Origin: Gonium pectorale
Lineage: Eukaryota > Chlorophyta > Chlorophyceae > Chlamydomonadales > Volvocaceae
Direction of reading: 5' to 3'
Assembly (NCBI GenBank): GCA_001584585.1
Contig: LSYV01000016.1
Location: 14,059-52,588 of the forward strand
DNA: 38,530 nucleotides
The notes under the pieces are model-generated. The model was given only the letters and a program-made list of their open reading frames with translations. It was not told where the DNA came from and ran no database searches. Shown here one piece after another: positions 23,500-34,100 of the stretch; positions within the stretch are counted from its first letter, which is position 1; every line of letters begins with the position of its first letter. The position numbers and the translations under genes were made by a program.

Positions 23500-26400
23500 A
23501 TGTTCCATCCGCTTATGTATCGGGCCCAGAGCCCAGCAGCTCGCCTTGCACCAGCTGCTAGGTCAGCTCTTTTATACGGGGCGCGCCCGCTTCTGCTGAG
23601 GCGCAATTCCTCGGTCGCGAAGCCAGACTCTGCCGGAACGGCTCCTGCCAACGCGCATGGTGGCGACGGCGATAAGCACGATAATCCGGGCGACGCGCAT
23701 GGCCACGGCGTGCATGCCCACGACGCCAATGGCCAGCATGGCGAGCATGGCCACGGAGGCCACGGTCATGGAGGAGTCGAGGGCGCCGTGCACCAGGTGC
23801 AGCACCGCGCTGCTGAGAAGTCTGCCTTCAAGTTCCTCGAGGCGGTAGCTGAGCGACTCACGAGCAAGCAGGTGCGATACGCTGTGGCATGGGTAAACCC
23901 CCGCACCACAACCCAGCGCAGCTGCCTCGGCAGGCGCCCCCATCCCCGCCGCCGCTCAGCTTCATCAATGCAGTTCTTACCTCAGTGCAGCTGGTGAAGG
24001 GCAGCCGCTAACCCACTTGCCCTTCTTTCCTCGACGGCCCCACAGGTGATGCAGCACGTTGGCAGCAAGGTGTTGAGCTCCGCGGCGGAGAAGGCCGGCG
24101 AGCGTGCTGCCGAGCGCGCCGGGGAGCGGCTGATGGAGCGCCTCGCCGAGCGCGCCAGTGAACGCCTCTCGGAGCGCGTCGGCGAGCGCGTGCTGGAGCG
24201 GGCCGGCGAGCGGGTTGCGGAGCGGGCCGGGGAGCGGCTGGCGGAGCGCATGGGGGAGCGCGTTGCCGAGCGCATGGGCGAGCGGATGGCCGAGCGCGTT
24301 GCGGAGCGCGCCGGCGAGAGGATGGCGGAGCGCATGGGCGAGAGGATGGCGGAGCGGATGGGGGAGCGCATGGCCGAGCGGATGGGCGAGAGGGTGGCGG
24401 AGCGCGTCGGGGAGCGTATGGCGGAGAGGGTCGGCGAGCGCGTCGGCGAGCGGATCGCGGAGCGCGCTGGCGAGCGAGTGGCGGAGCGACTCGGTAGGTG
24501 CTGTGGCGGGGGCTCTGTGGCTGTCTCCATGCGTGCCTGTCGTTACCGCCGTTACAACTAGTGCACCCTGTCCTGCCTTACGATATGTGTGGTCACTGCA
24601 GTACAGGTTTGGGTTGCAACCGGTTGAACCACGCCACAAGCCCACAACCCACCTAGGCCATTGCCATTGTGCACACCGTCACTTGGGTCATGTAGGTTAA
24701 TGGGACCTGCGTCTCATCGGCACCGAGGCACCGACTTCTCAGTACAAGCAAGCAGCGTTTATCCGCGCTTGACCCTGTACCCATCTTTCAGTGCATCCCA
24801 ATACTTCCGCTCGCTGCCTTTCTAGGCTCGCTTCCCACCTGTACCAAGACCCTTTCTCAGCCCTTTTCTCCTCCTTTGTTCCCGCGTGTCGCTTCCCCAC
24901 AGGCGAGCAGGCCCTATCCCGCGGTAGCACGAGCGTCGGCGCCCACGCCGCCGAGGCGCTGGCGGGCCGCTTATTGGAGCCCACCTCCGCCACCGGCGCC
25001 GCCGCCGCCACGCGCGCCGCGGAGCACGGCGCCGGCGCGCTGGCGGCCCACGGCGCGGGCAGTCGTGGGAGGCGNNNNNNNNNNNNNNNNNNNNNNNNNN
25101 NNNNNNNNNNNNNCCCCGACGGCGCGGGCGCGGCGGGCGGCGCATGGCGCCGGCTCGCGCGGCGGTATGAACGTACTGGACATGGCCATCCAGAAGGTGC
25201 TAGGAAGCAAGCTGGGCCGGCGGGTGCTGACGCCGACGCTGCTGGCGCGCGTGGGCCGCGGGGCCATGGTGGCACTGCCCGCCATCGGAGCGCTGTTCGT
25301 GGCGCACCTGGCGCACCAGGTGAGCATCTGGGTCGGGCGCTTTAGGCCGGCATATGAGACGGGCTTGTTAGGCAGGCGTCTGGTTTCGGGCCTGGGGTTC
25401 GGGCCTGGAGAATCCTCCTTTCCGTGCTATGCGCGCCCTTTGCTGCGCGGGCGTTTTGGTACTCTACGGGCGTTTGGACGGGCGTTGCTCCACCCTCTTC
25501 GTTTTCCCTAGCTTGCCAGCCGAATCGCGTGGTAGTGACCGTACTAAATACCCGCGCCGCGTGCCCGCCATATTGCCCTCCTCCCCCTCCAGGACTACGA
25601 GCGCATGGTGGAGGAGAAGCACAACGGCCACGTCGCGGCCTTCGTGGGCTTCCTCGTGGCCTTCACCTTCGACGTGATGGATGTGCTGGCGCACATCCTG
25701 GTGGTGGTGGGCCTGCTGCACCAGCACTTCCACGTGAGTAGCCGCGGCGGCGCCACGGGCAGCGGTATACAGCTCGGTCGCGGCTTGTGCAACTAGCGGT
25801 AGCGGCCACGGTCACGGCCGCGGCCGCAGCTGCAGGGTGCCGGTTGGCGAGTAGCGGTTGCAAGTGGCGTTACATGGATGTGAGTGCGGCTGCCGTGTAT
25901 GCGTCCGGCAAAACAATCTACAAGCATGCTTCTCCCAGCCGCCAACAACGTGTCGTCGGCCCGGCACCATCTTGCTCCGACGGTTGATGTCTGCCACCAC
26001 CACGCGCCGCTGCGTCCTTGCCCTTCCCCGGTCTTGCGATCGCCACCTCTACTTCTCCATTCTGCCTCATCTCTGGCTCCGGCATCAAGGCCTGGCCGCA
26101 TCGTTGCCGCCCCGTCCTCTGCTGTGTCCTTTTCACCCCCTCTGCCCTTGACTCCGCATCGGGACGCTTCTACGATCCCATGCTCTCTACCGTCATCGCG
26201 GCTTGTGCCTAAGGCATTTGTAACCGCCCCCCATCCCCCCAGGTCGGCATCCACGTGTCGCACCATCTGCTGCACACCGTGGAGGGCGCGGGTATCGCCA
26301 TCGCCATCATCTCCACCCTCGCCGCTGCCACGGCCGAGATCCTGGCCATGCGCCGCGGCATGGCCATCGCCAAGGGCGCCGCGGTCACCGCCGCTGCCGT

Positions 26401-27016
26401 GAGCGCCGCCGTGGCCTCACACACCAGCACGCCAGCGACAGCGACCGCGGCGGGCAAGAGCGGCTCCGCCTCGGCCTCTGGGTCCTCGCACGGAGCCCTG
26501 TCGGCGGGCTGGAACTCTGCCACCCACGTGCACGGCCCGCAGGCCCGCGGGCCCTCGGGGGCGAGCGGCGCCGCCTCCGCAGCCGCTTCGGCCTTCGGTA
26601 AGAGCGGCTCGGCGTCGGGCGGCTCGCGCGGAGCCCTGTCCGCCGCGTGGAACGGTAAATCGCAGCCGGCCGGTGCGGCCGCAGGCGCGGCCGAGCCCGC
26701 GACAGCCGCCAAGGCTGCCGCTATCGCGGCGCAGATCCACGCCTCGGCCGCCGACGCGCGGCGCGTCAGCCCGGCTCTGGGCGGCGGGGCGGCGGGCGGG
26801 CAGGCGCTGCAGGCTGCGGGCGCAGCCGCTACGGACCGCGCTGCGGCGGAGGTCGCGGAGGCGGTGCTGGCGGTCGGCCGCAGCGGCACGGTGTCGATGG
26901 CGGCGGGGCGGGGCGCGCGGGCCGCTGACCCGCGGGTCATGGCCAGCAGCTGGCACGAGGAGCTGAGCGGGCATGCGGCGCAGGAGGGCGGTAGCGCGGG
27001 GCGGGATACGCACTAG
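23500..27016 (+). CDS. Unrecognised mosaic membrane protein: His-rich segment, 33 xERx repeats, three hydrophobic segments
   Basis: Exons: 23500-23871, 24046-24493, 24903-25319 (with a 39-N gap at 25075-25113), 25593-25733, 26243-27016; about 715 aa. Residues 1-40 are basic, Ala/Leu-rich and free of acids, with RRNSS near the end, like a mitochondrial presequence. Residues 53-99 hold 12 His among Gly/Asp/Asn. Residues 142-273 are 33 tandem tetrapeptides of form (G/A)-E-R-(M/V/A/L). After the gap come hydrophobic segments VALPAIGALFVAHLAHQ, VAAFVGFLVAFTFDVMDVLAHILVVVGLL (exon 4) and IAIAIISTLAAATAEILAM (exon 5). Eight histidines in 25 residues sit at the exon 4/5 junction. The C-terminal 190 residues are Ala/Ser/Gly-rich with an imperfect internal duplication. 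Frames on the two sides of the gap disagree by one phase, so the true gap length is not 39 or an intron lies there. Membrane location and metal binding are inferences; I know no family with this combination. Confidence 0.75.
23656..23796 (+). other. His/Gly/Asp-rich segment of gene 6 (12 His in 47 residues)
   Basis: Codes for residues 53-99, directly after the putative presequence. Repeated HG, HGH and HAHD words resemble the histidine-rich loops of CDF and ZIP metal transporters, or metal-storage linkers. The compositional bias is plain; zinc, nickel or copper binding is inference. Confidence 0.8.
24097..24492 (+). repeat. 33 tandem 12-bp units coding for xERx tetrapeptides
   Basis: Exactly 396 bp, 33 units of 12 bp with no indel and no frame break, each coding one residue (mostly Gly or Ala), Glu, Arg and one of Met/Val/Ala/Leu/Ile. 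It ends with the exon at 24493, and the next exon continues with a decayed unit, GEQA. Units differ at synonymous and first/fourth-residue positions while E and R stay invariant. That suggests amplification followed by selection on the Glu-Arg pair. Confidence 0.95.
25075..25113. other. Assembly gap of 39 N inside gene 6 exon 3
   Basis: Flanked on both sides by similar GC-rich sequence coding AAHGAGSRG, before the gap (about 25045-25071) and after it (about 25137-25163). A tandem repeat probably collapsed or failed to assemble. The reading frame before the gap (codons beginning at 24905) and after it (codons beginning at 25116) are out of phase if the gap is really 39 bases. Confidence 0.95.
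26453..26653 (+). repeat. Imperfect internal duplication in gene 6 C-terminal region
   Basis: Two copies, 26453-26515 and 26597-26653, code for GKSGSAS...GALSA-WN units (21 and 19 residues) separated by 27 residues. The second copy lacks two residues. It marks the Ser/Gly/Ala tail as a repeat-expanded, probably flexible region. Confidence 0.8.
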
Positions 27017-28125
27017 GAGAGCTGCTGTTGGGGCTGTGCCCGTTATATAGGGTAAGGAGTGCACTAACTTATGGAAACGACTTTGTGAGCGAGTGACGTG
27101 AAGATGTTTTGAAGGACGTTGCGTGTAGCGTTAACTTTTGTGCGCAAATTGCGGAGCCTTGCTACGGCGACGCTGCAACCTGCACAAGAAGACACGAGAA
27201 GTCCACTAAGCGCGGATGAGACGGTATTTTAGACGCTTTTGTGAGCTACTGCCCTGCCAAGTGCCAACACGTGCACACAACTAGAGGCAAGCGATTAGCC
27301 CGTGCACCGCCCTTTGGCATGGACCGATGGCCAGTACTGCCAGGTGCCGGCCGGTAAGTCTGTGCGGCCAATACTATTCAAGCATTTCTTTGGTCACTTG
27401 CGAAGACGCCGCCCTTCGGGACCCTCACGTCTAATTCTTTTGGTGCATTGCCTAGCCGTGATGAAGCCGCTGGCGGTCCGGTCGTCAATAACGGCCTGCG
27501 TTTCCCAAGCCCCGGGGCTTGCTTGATACGCTTGTAGGGTGCCAAGCAATAAAGGCTGGAACGGGGATGTGTCGCATGCGGTTGCCACAGGTTCCACTTG
27601 GACGTGAGTGTATGGTGGCGGACACAGTAAGTCGCATCTGCACCAAGGGACGCCTTCCGTTGCATGTATTGGATGTGACGATGTGTAATCAACGCAGCAT
27701 GAGTGCGTTGGCTGGCGCGCCAGGACACAGATGGGCTGCATCCCTGTACCGTGCTGCAACAAGAATGTAACATCTTTTTGGACCATGTGCACCTGTCCTG
27801 CCGTATGGTTTGCTATAAATGCCCTCTACTACCAGGAAACCTCCCACGGCGAGGCTCACAAAGCTAAAACCTCTCTCTCATGACTGTCAGCTCTGTGGCA
27901 TCAACACCAGATTAAGAAGTTGGCAGACTTGCAGCATGAATACATTGTAGGACACCGAGCTAGGGAATCGTGGGGCTTGGCCTGACACCTGACACCGAGC
28001 GCCCTATCTTCAGCGCTCCGCCAGCCCCAAACACCGACACACGACAGCCACGCTCAACTGCCAAGCTTTGGCGCCGCACACGCGTCACTAACCGCGCCAT
28101 CGGGCCCGTGCAGACTCGGTCGAAT
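27017..28125. other. Convergent 3' region between gene 6 and the propeller-like gene
   Basis: 1.1 kb tail-to-tail interval holding the 3' UTRs of both neighbours. The plus-strand gene has TGTAA candidates at 27684-27688 and 27766-27770. I found no minus-strand TGTAA (TTACA) for the opposite gene. Base composition drops in GC compared with exons. No coding exon or RNA gene was recognised. Confidence 0.5.
27684..27688 (+). promoter_or_regulatory. Candidate poly(A) signal TGTAA, gene 6
   Basis: First plus-strand TGTAA after the gene 6 stop, 668 nt downstream; a second at 27766-27770 is an equally good candidate. Confidence 0.45.
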
Positions 28126-29760
28126 TTATAGCACGCCACTTATCCGGCGCAGGCGTAGTGGCAGCAAATCCGTGGCATCCTCCAGAAAGTATAAGGAACC
28201 TGGGGCCCCGAACGCCATCCGCAAGGGATGCCCAATGATGCTCCCGCCGCCAGCGGCTATCACGCCATCTTGCGGCGAAGCGGAGCACACCGGCCGGGAG
28301 CGGACATGGCCGCGCGGAAGCTCCAAATCCAGCCCGATGCTGTTGCGGAAGGCGTACCCGGCGACCACCGTTGTGTTGCCCGTGTTCGCATCAATCCGCA
28401 GGATCCGACAGCCGCTGTCATCCGCCAGGTACACGGCAGCTGTGTCACCGGCGGGGCCTCTGGCCACCGCAATGCTGGGCGTTATGCGTGTCGTTCTGTA
28501 AGGATAAATGGAGAAGAACTCAAATGGCAGCAGCTGGGCCATGCCATCAGGCGGTCTCGGCTGGTCCACGCTCGTGCCATTGGCCACACGGTCACGTACT
28601 ATGTAGTACGAGTAACATCCACCATTGTAGAAGTTCGGCGGGTACGGCGCGGGACTCGTCCCAAAGTTTGCCTCTTGGCCATAAATCAACGGATCACACA
28701 TGCGAACTGACGTGGGCGCATCGTCGCCGTTTAGAATGTATAAGTCGCCGTTGGCGGCGTCCAGGGCGACGCTGGAGACCGTAGGCGTGCCGAGGCCGTA
28801 CGCCTGGACGGATACAGCGAGTGTCGAGAGGTTGAGATTGAGCGCCACTCCAGCATAGTTCCCCAAGTAAGACTGTCGGGTTGCCGCCTTGGAGGCTCTT
28901 GGGCCGAGAAACACGACCAAAACACCGTTACCCAAGAGCAGAGACAGCGGTCCGGTGTCTTGGTACTGGGAGAGGGTGGATTCTACGAGCTGCGTGAGGT
29001 TGGCCCACAGGAGGGTCGTCCCGTTGGCGGAACCGCCGCCGCCAGCTTTCAAGTCCAACCGCCTCACAACCAGGGTGGGTGTCGGCACCCGGTAGACCCC
29101 GTCATTGGACGGGCGCACTGGATTATTGAAGACGATGGTTGCCCAATATAAGCTCGTCCCATCGCTGGACACGGTGGCGGACAACCCCCTGGCCGTGCAC
29201 AGAGTGCATATTTGCTCCGCAGAAGACCAGGGATAGCTGTAGTAGCCGTTGGAAGCCCATCCACGCCACTGCTCATACACTGCAGAGTCGGTGTACATGT
29301 TCGCCTCGGCGCCGGTCTCCAGCTGGTAGAACGATGCCTTCATGGAGCAGATGCACTGTTGCGAGTCTTCTGAGGAGCCCCAAAGCCTATCAGTGACCAG
29401 CTGCCTTGGCGTATACACTGCGTCATTGCCGTCCACCGTGAAACGCTCCAGATCTGCGTCGGCCGGTATCGCGCTCAGTGTCGAAACAAGCATGGGTGGG
29501 CTGGCCGGCGGATGCACTGGGCCGGCTGGGCTGGCCGGCGGATGCGCAGTAGGAAGCGCAGGTGGAGTGGCAGGGAGCGTTGGATCAGGTGGATTAGGTA
29601 AAGGCTTCCGAACGTAAGCAGGAGGAGGCTTTCGGACATTGGGAGGTGACCGGATGGAAGCTGTAGGGCGCATGAGGCCGTTCAAAAATAACAATATGCA
29701 AGACACCAATGCCAGCGAGGACGTCAGACGGGGTAGGCGAAGGGCGCTGCTGCTGGCCAT
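28126..29760 (-). CDS. Intronless secreted or membrane-anchored protein with Pro-rich stalk and propeller-like repeats, 544 aa
   Basis: One uninterrupted frame in a neighbourhood of multi-exon genes. From MASSSALRL the protein has a hydrophobic segment (LALVSCILLFLNGL, about 17-30), a signal peptide or anchor. A Pro-rich stalk (about 38-95, repeated KPPP, PPASP, PAGP words) follows, typical of volvocine extracellular glycoproteins. The globular region contains strands recalling NHL/beta-propeller units: SSVALDAANGDLYILNGDD, AVYLADDSGCRILRIDANTG, and HPLRMAFGAPGSLYFLED at the end. Several NGT/NLT/NLS sites could be N-glycosylated. An earlier in-frame ATG at 29844 would add 28 residues, but that stretch is full of codons rare in coding sequence here (TTA, CTA, ATA), so I prefer 29760. 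The weak repeats may be only part of a propeller. A cell-surface or matrix role is inferred; no named orthologue recognised. Confidence 0.75.
   Translation of the reverse strand: MASSSALRLPRLTSSLALVSCILLFLNGLMRPTASIRSPPNVRKPPPAYVRKPLPNPPDPTLPATPPALPTAHPPASPAGPVHPPASPPMLVSTLSAIPADADLERFTVDGNDAVYTPRQLVTDRLWGSSEDSQQCICSMKASFYQLETGAEANMYTDSAVYEQWRGWASNGYYSYPWSSAEQICTLCTARGLSATVSSDGTSLYWATIVFNNPVRPSNDGVYRVPTPTLVVRRLDLKAGGGGSANGTTLLWANLTQLVESTLSQYQDTGPLSLLLGNGVLVVFLGPRASKAATRQSYLGNYAGVALNLNLSTLAVSVQAYGLGTPTVSSVALDAANGDLYILNGDDAPTSVRMCDPLIYGQEANFGTSPAPYPPNFYNGGCYSYYIVRDRVANGTSVDQPRPPDGMAQLLPFEFFSIYPYRTTRITPSIAVARGPAGDTAAVYLADDSGCRILRIDANTGNTTVVAGYAFRNSIGLDLELPRGHVRSRPVCSASPQDGVIAAGGGSIIGHPLRMAFGAPGSLYFLEDATDLLPLRLRRISGVL
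29497..29545 (-). repeat. Two 19-bp repeats in the Pro-rich stalk
   Basis: The 19-mer at 29497-29515 recurs exactly at 29527-29545, 30 bp apart, coding PPASP-containing units on the minus strand. It shows slippage-type expansion of the stalk. Confidence 0.85.
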
Positions 29761-31136
29761 CAGAGAGGGTAAGCTCAGTAGACGGGGTAATATGTAGATT
29801 AGGAAAACATCAAACAATGCCTCAAGCAACCCGGTGAGCAGCATGCAGCAAAACCGTACGTCGGCGGTATGTACGGAGTAGTCGGGTCTATCTACTGCTC
29901 TTGAATGGCCACGCCAGACTTACTGTACGCATAATCTTTGACGCAGGTAATAACAGAAAGGCATGCCGTTAATTGGGCTCAGTGACCCGCCGTCCAACTG
30001 CAGCGTACACAACAACAGTCGCGCAACCCGCGCAACACTGAAACTGCCTGCCGCTGGTACAGCGCTAAGCAAGCGGCACGTTATGGTGGACGCATGTGTG
30101 CACACTACCATGTGCGACCAGCTGGCCCACTCTGCTTCGGCAGGCTGGGAGTGAATCGGCTCGCGTCGTCGTGTGCCCTGCAGCCCCTCAGCCTGTGATC
30201 TGTGTCTGGCGCATGGCACATGCTGCGGGAACTTTTGCTGTTTAACGCAATCGTTGGGTTGTCGCCAGCGAACTGTGTGGTCATTCCATCACACTGCGAC
30301 ACGGTCTGCCCGTGTCTGCCAGATCCAAGTACGGTGGGATCAAAGGAATGCTCGCGAGATGGGCATCCGAGCTTCCTCTCGCAGTCTTGTATCCATGTCC
30401 TAGGCGATCGTATGGTACGGCCGATCAAGCCGGCGTACCAGACAGCTATGTTATGTTGTGTTACATCCTCCTAAAGGCGGGTGTTCTCACGAGCTATGAG
30501 GTTCAGGACACGCCGACTCTCTTCAATAGTGCGGGACTTCTGCCGTCAAATGCACCCAGAGCCCAGCTGCTGCGTTGCGTTTGCTCGCATGGCCCAAGAC
30601 CGGCCATACGTCCCATACGGTACCTGTACGTGCGACCAGCTCCGGAAGCCACGCCACGGATCCGCGCCTGGTGTACCCCAGGCGATGCTAGCCGGGTGCT
30701 GCCCGGCACCAAGCACCCCAGCCAAGGACATAAGACGGAGGCTTAAAATATCCGCTGGCATTGGCGGCGACCTACCGGTACAGCCACGCCTGGCACACGC
30801 GTCGACGCCAACCCGGGTACTACTCCTGATACCGGTACCCCCAGTCGCGCTGCGTCGCCCGCTGGTGCCGCATATATACATACGCCGCAGCCGCCCGTTT
30901 CCCTAACCCGGGGCGCGCCGGCCGCTCCTCTCCGCTACCCTACAGTGGCGTCCATGCCTCCTGCTAGCCAAGAGGCGTATCCGCCGACTTGAAAAGCCGC
31001 AGCACCGACGCGCAGCGATACCCCAGTCCGGGTCCCGACACATTCCGACATAAGCCACCATCACAAATCACGGCTCCAGCCAGTTTCAACCCCTCGCAAA
31101 TGCATTAACACACACCAGCAAGTGCCGCCGCCATCC
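29761..31136. other. 5' flank of propeller-like gene and 3' UTR of uS15 gene
   Basis: 1.4 kb between two minus-strand genes. The right part (31136 down to about 30450) probably holds the uS15 3' UTR, with a minus-strand TGTAA at 30461-30465. The left part should hold the promoter of the propeller-like gene. A CATATATACATAC stretch lies near 30868-30882. No convincing exon on either strand. Confidence 0.45.
30461..30465 (-). promoter_or_regulatory. Candidate poly(A) signal TGTAA, uS15 gene
   Basis: TTACA on the plus strand, read as TGTAA on the minus strand, 672 nt beyond the uS15 stop. First such signal downstream of that gene that I found. Confidence 0.45.
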
Positions 31137-34100
31137 CTACGCCTGCGGCCTGGCGGCCGCCAGCCGCTGCCGCTGCTGGCGCGCCTTGTCTGCAGCTGCT
31201 GTGGACACGTCAGCGGCGCCCAGCGCGGGGTCCTCCGACACCAGCTTGGGTCGCAGGCGGGCCCACTGGCTCGTCTTTTTCTGCAAGGTGGTCGCGGCCG
31301 GTTGCGCGCATTAGGGTGACGAGCAGGGAAGCGTCAGCGCGACGAGACAGCTGATTGGGTGCGCTAGAGACTTTGCACTTTCGGCACTAAAGGCATCTTT
31401 CGCATGGGTGGAATGGCCGGCCACGTGGCATTGCGAAGAGGGCACACAGGAGGCGTGTGGTATGGGCCTCGGCACGCTGAAGCCGCCTCTCCAACTGATC
31501 CCTTACGAGTGGTGTAGCCAGGCGAATGGAGGGGCAAACATAGAGGGCTGCTAGTGCGTCTCGAGCCGACTGAGGGACCCGGCTGGTGGCGGCTGCAGGG
31601 CGGCAGCGGCAAGGGCTGCACCTAGGCCAGCAGAGTCAGCCCGCCCCGGTGCTGCCAGGACCTCGACCGCCAACCAACAGCCGCCGCCAACCACCAACAG
31701 CTAACCGCCAATCACATGCCACCAGCACGTGCTCAGTGAATCGCCCACCTGGTGGTACTTGGTGTGGAAGTTGAACCGCCGGCGGTTGAGGGCGTCGCCG
31801 TCCTCCACCGCGTCCCCGGGCCGCAGTCCCTCGCGGTAGCGGTCCGCGTGGCCCTGTGGCACCAAACAGCAGAGATTATGACTTGCAGGCAGGCATAGGA
31901 AGAGGGCGTTCCGCGGGGCATGCCGGCATCCATGCAAGGGGCGCCAGGAGCCGAACGCACGGGGTGGGGCGAAAGGCGGCTGGCGTGCGGCGCTGGGATG
32001 CGGCGAATGCCCCACCCCTGGGGCCTCACACCCGCCTAGCTTTGCGCGCAGGCCCGCAAGCCGCGGGCCACTCACGGCGGGCGTGTAGATGTCCTTGAGC
32101 CCCAGCTTGGTGATGGTGTACGAGTACGCCTCGAAGTCAGCCCGCCGCAGCCACGTCAGCATTCGCTGCCGCCGGTTGACCATCATCTCCAGCTCCCTGC
32201 GCAAAGGAGCCGACAGAGGGAGCCCAGGGGGTTGAGGGGGGACACGGCAGCGGCGACGGCCCAATGCACGTTTGGGACAGAGGGTTGGAACAGGTGGACA
32301 GCGTGTTGGGCGCCCTGGACGTCCTAGGCGCACGGAGCGGCAGGAGCACGGGCGGGGCTGCCGCCGTCGCGAGGTGCGGTCGGCTCCCTTGCCGCGCCGG
32401 GGAGCGGGACCCCGCAGGGGGAGGCAGGTGAGTGAGCAATCCGGCCTCCGTTCTCCCGTTGGCCACGCCGACAATTATACAACCGCACATGGGCGTCGCC
32501 GTTCCCACGTCGAGCGCGGCGCGGGGGTTAGGGGCACGCGCGGTAGCAGCGGGTAGATGCCCGCGCCCTGCGCCCCGGCACCCCGTGACTCGCCACCCCC
32601 CCCCCCGAACACGCAGCGTGCCCGCCGTCCGCCGCCTGTCCGTCCGCGCGTGCGGCTCCTCGCCGACCGAACGCGGCAATCACTAGCTCACTGCCGGCAC
32701 ACGGCGCGCGGCACCTAGGGGTGCGCTCACCTCATGGCGGGCAGCTGGAACCGGTTGGCGTCAAAGTGCCGCACCAGCTCCCGCACCCGGTGCGTCCACA
32801 TCGCCACTGGGGCCGCAGGGAGGGGGCGGGGGGAGGGCGCGGGTGGGGGGGTATTCAGTCCGCGGGCAGAAGCTGACTGGTGACCGTCGAGCAGAGAATC
32901 GTTGACCCGTTCAGAGGGGGGGGTGAAGGAAACAGGGTTGGATAGGAGAAGACTGGACGCTAGCTGCATTTGCCCGGGCAGGGGGGAAGGAGAGGGAAGC
33001 GATGCGGACGGGAGAAGATAGAATGCGGGACGGAGACGGGAGGAGGGCAGGGCCAGGCCAGGGCAGCGCTTGGTCGCGTGGCACCCTCGGCCTCCCACGC
33101 ACGGGAAGCGCGCCGATGCAAGGTACGGGGTGCCGGGACGCAAGCCGGGAGAGCGGCCCTAGCCGCCCGGCCGTGCCGGTCCCAATCCCGGGCCCTATCC
33201 CTGCCGGCCTCAACCTGACCGCGCCACCCCGTCCCAACCGCGCCCGCGCATCCGCACCCACACCTCCTCGGCGGTCGCGACCAAGATATTGCAGGACCCC
33301 TCGCGGCCGCCCCTCCCCCGACGCAGCGCCGCTCACCCATGACCTGCGGCGACCCCGTGTCCGCAGGGTGCTTCTGGAACTCCCGCAGCACCGCCTCGCG
33401 GGCCGCCTTCCGCCGGAGCGCCTTGTTGCCGGCGGCCTCGGTGCCGAGTAGCTGCGAGGGGCGAGGGGAAGGGACGGGAGGACGGGAGGAGCGGGGCTGG
33501 CTGGGTGGGGGCGTGAGCTTGGAGTGGTGAGGCGGAGCGGGTGCTTTTGGTCGCGTGGCGGAAACGTCGGGAGGGAGAGTGGGAATGGGAGGGGGGTCGG
33601 CGGGCGTGCCGGCAGGGGCCTCACGCCATCCCCGCGAGCTGCCGTCGGCGCCTGCGCTGCCGCGCTGCCCCTATCGGCCCGATCGCTGCTTGAGCACGGC
33701 TCGCGATCGGAAATGGTAAACGGGGCAGCGACCCAAACACTCGACGCCCCACCAAACCAGTGGCGCTCAGGCCTGCAGTGGCGCTCAGGCCTGCAGCGAC
33801 GCGCGCCAACGCTAGCGGCAGTGCCCAGCGGCCAGGTGCCCAGTATCAGTGCCCAGCAGCCGTAGGCATGCGTGCCAAGCACCCAGGGTGCCAGGGCCGC
33901 TGGCCTCGGCTCGTGCCCGACCCAGCAGACCAGGCCGTGCCGTGCCAGGCCCCACCCCGTAGGCCCGGCTGCCAGACACAGCGGTCCCCGCCGTGGCGCC
34001 GTGCCGTGCAAGCAGCCAGCGACCACCGGGGTGCGGGGCTGCGCCGTGCAGCAGCCGGCAGGTCGGCAACTAGCACACCGCGGCGGCGGTGGCGGCGGCC

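Noticed and set aside
24097..24492. CRISPR-like or satellite array
   Set aside because: Units are 12 bp without spacers, stay in frame within an exon and code for conserved Glu-Arg. It is a protein-coding repeat.
23977..24645. Long minus-strand open frames (222 and 182 codons) with repeated RSP/ALRHPLA patterns
   Set aside because: They are mirror images of the 12-bp tandem repeat in gene 6. A period divisible by 3 keeps all six frames open, and no start context or family match supports them.
29761..29844. 28-codon upstream extension of the propeller-like protein
   Set aside because: The frame is open and hydrophobic, but codons such as TTA, CTA and ATA are unusual for coding DNA here and the context of the first ATG is poor. 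Kept only as an alternative start.
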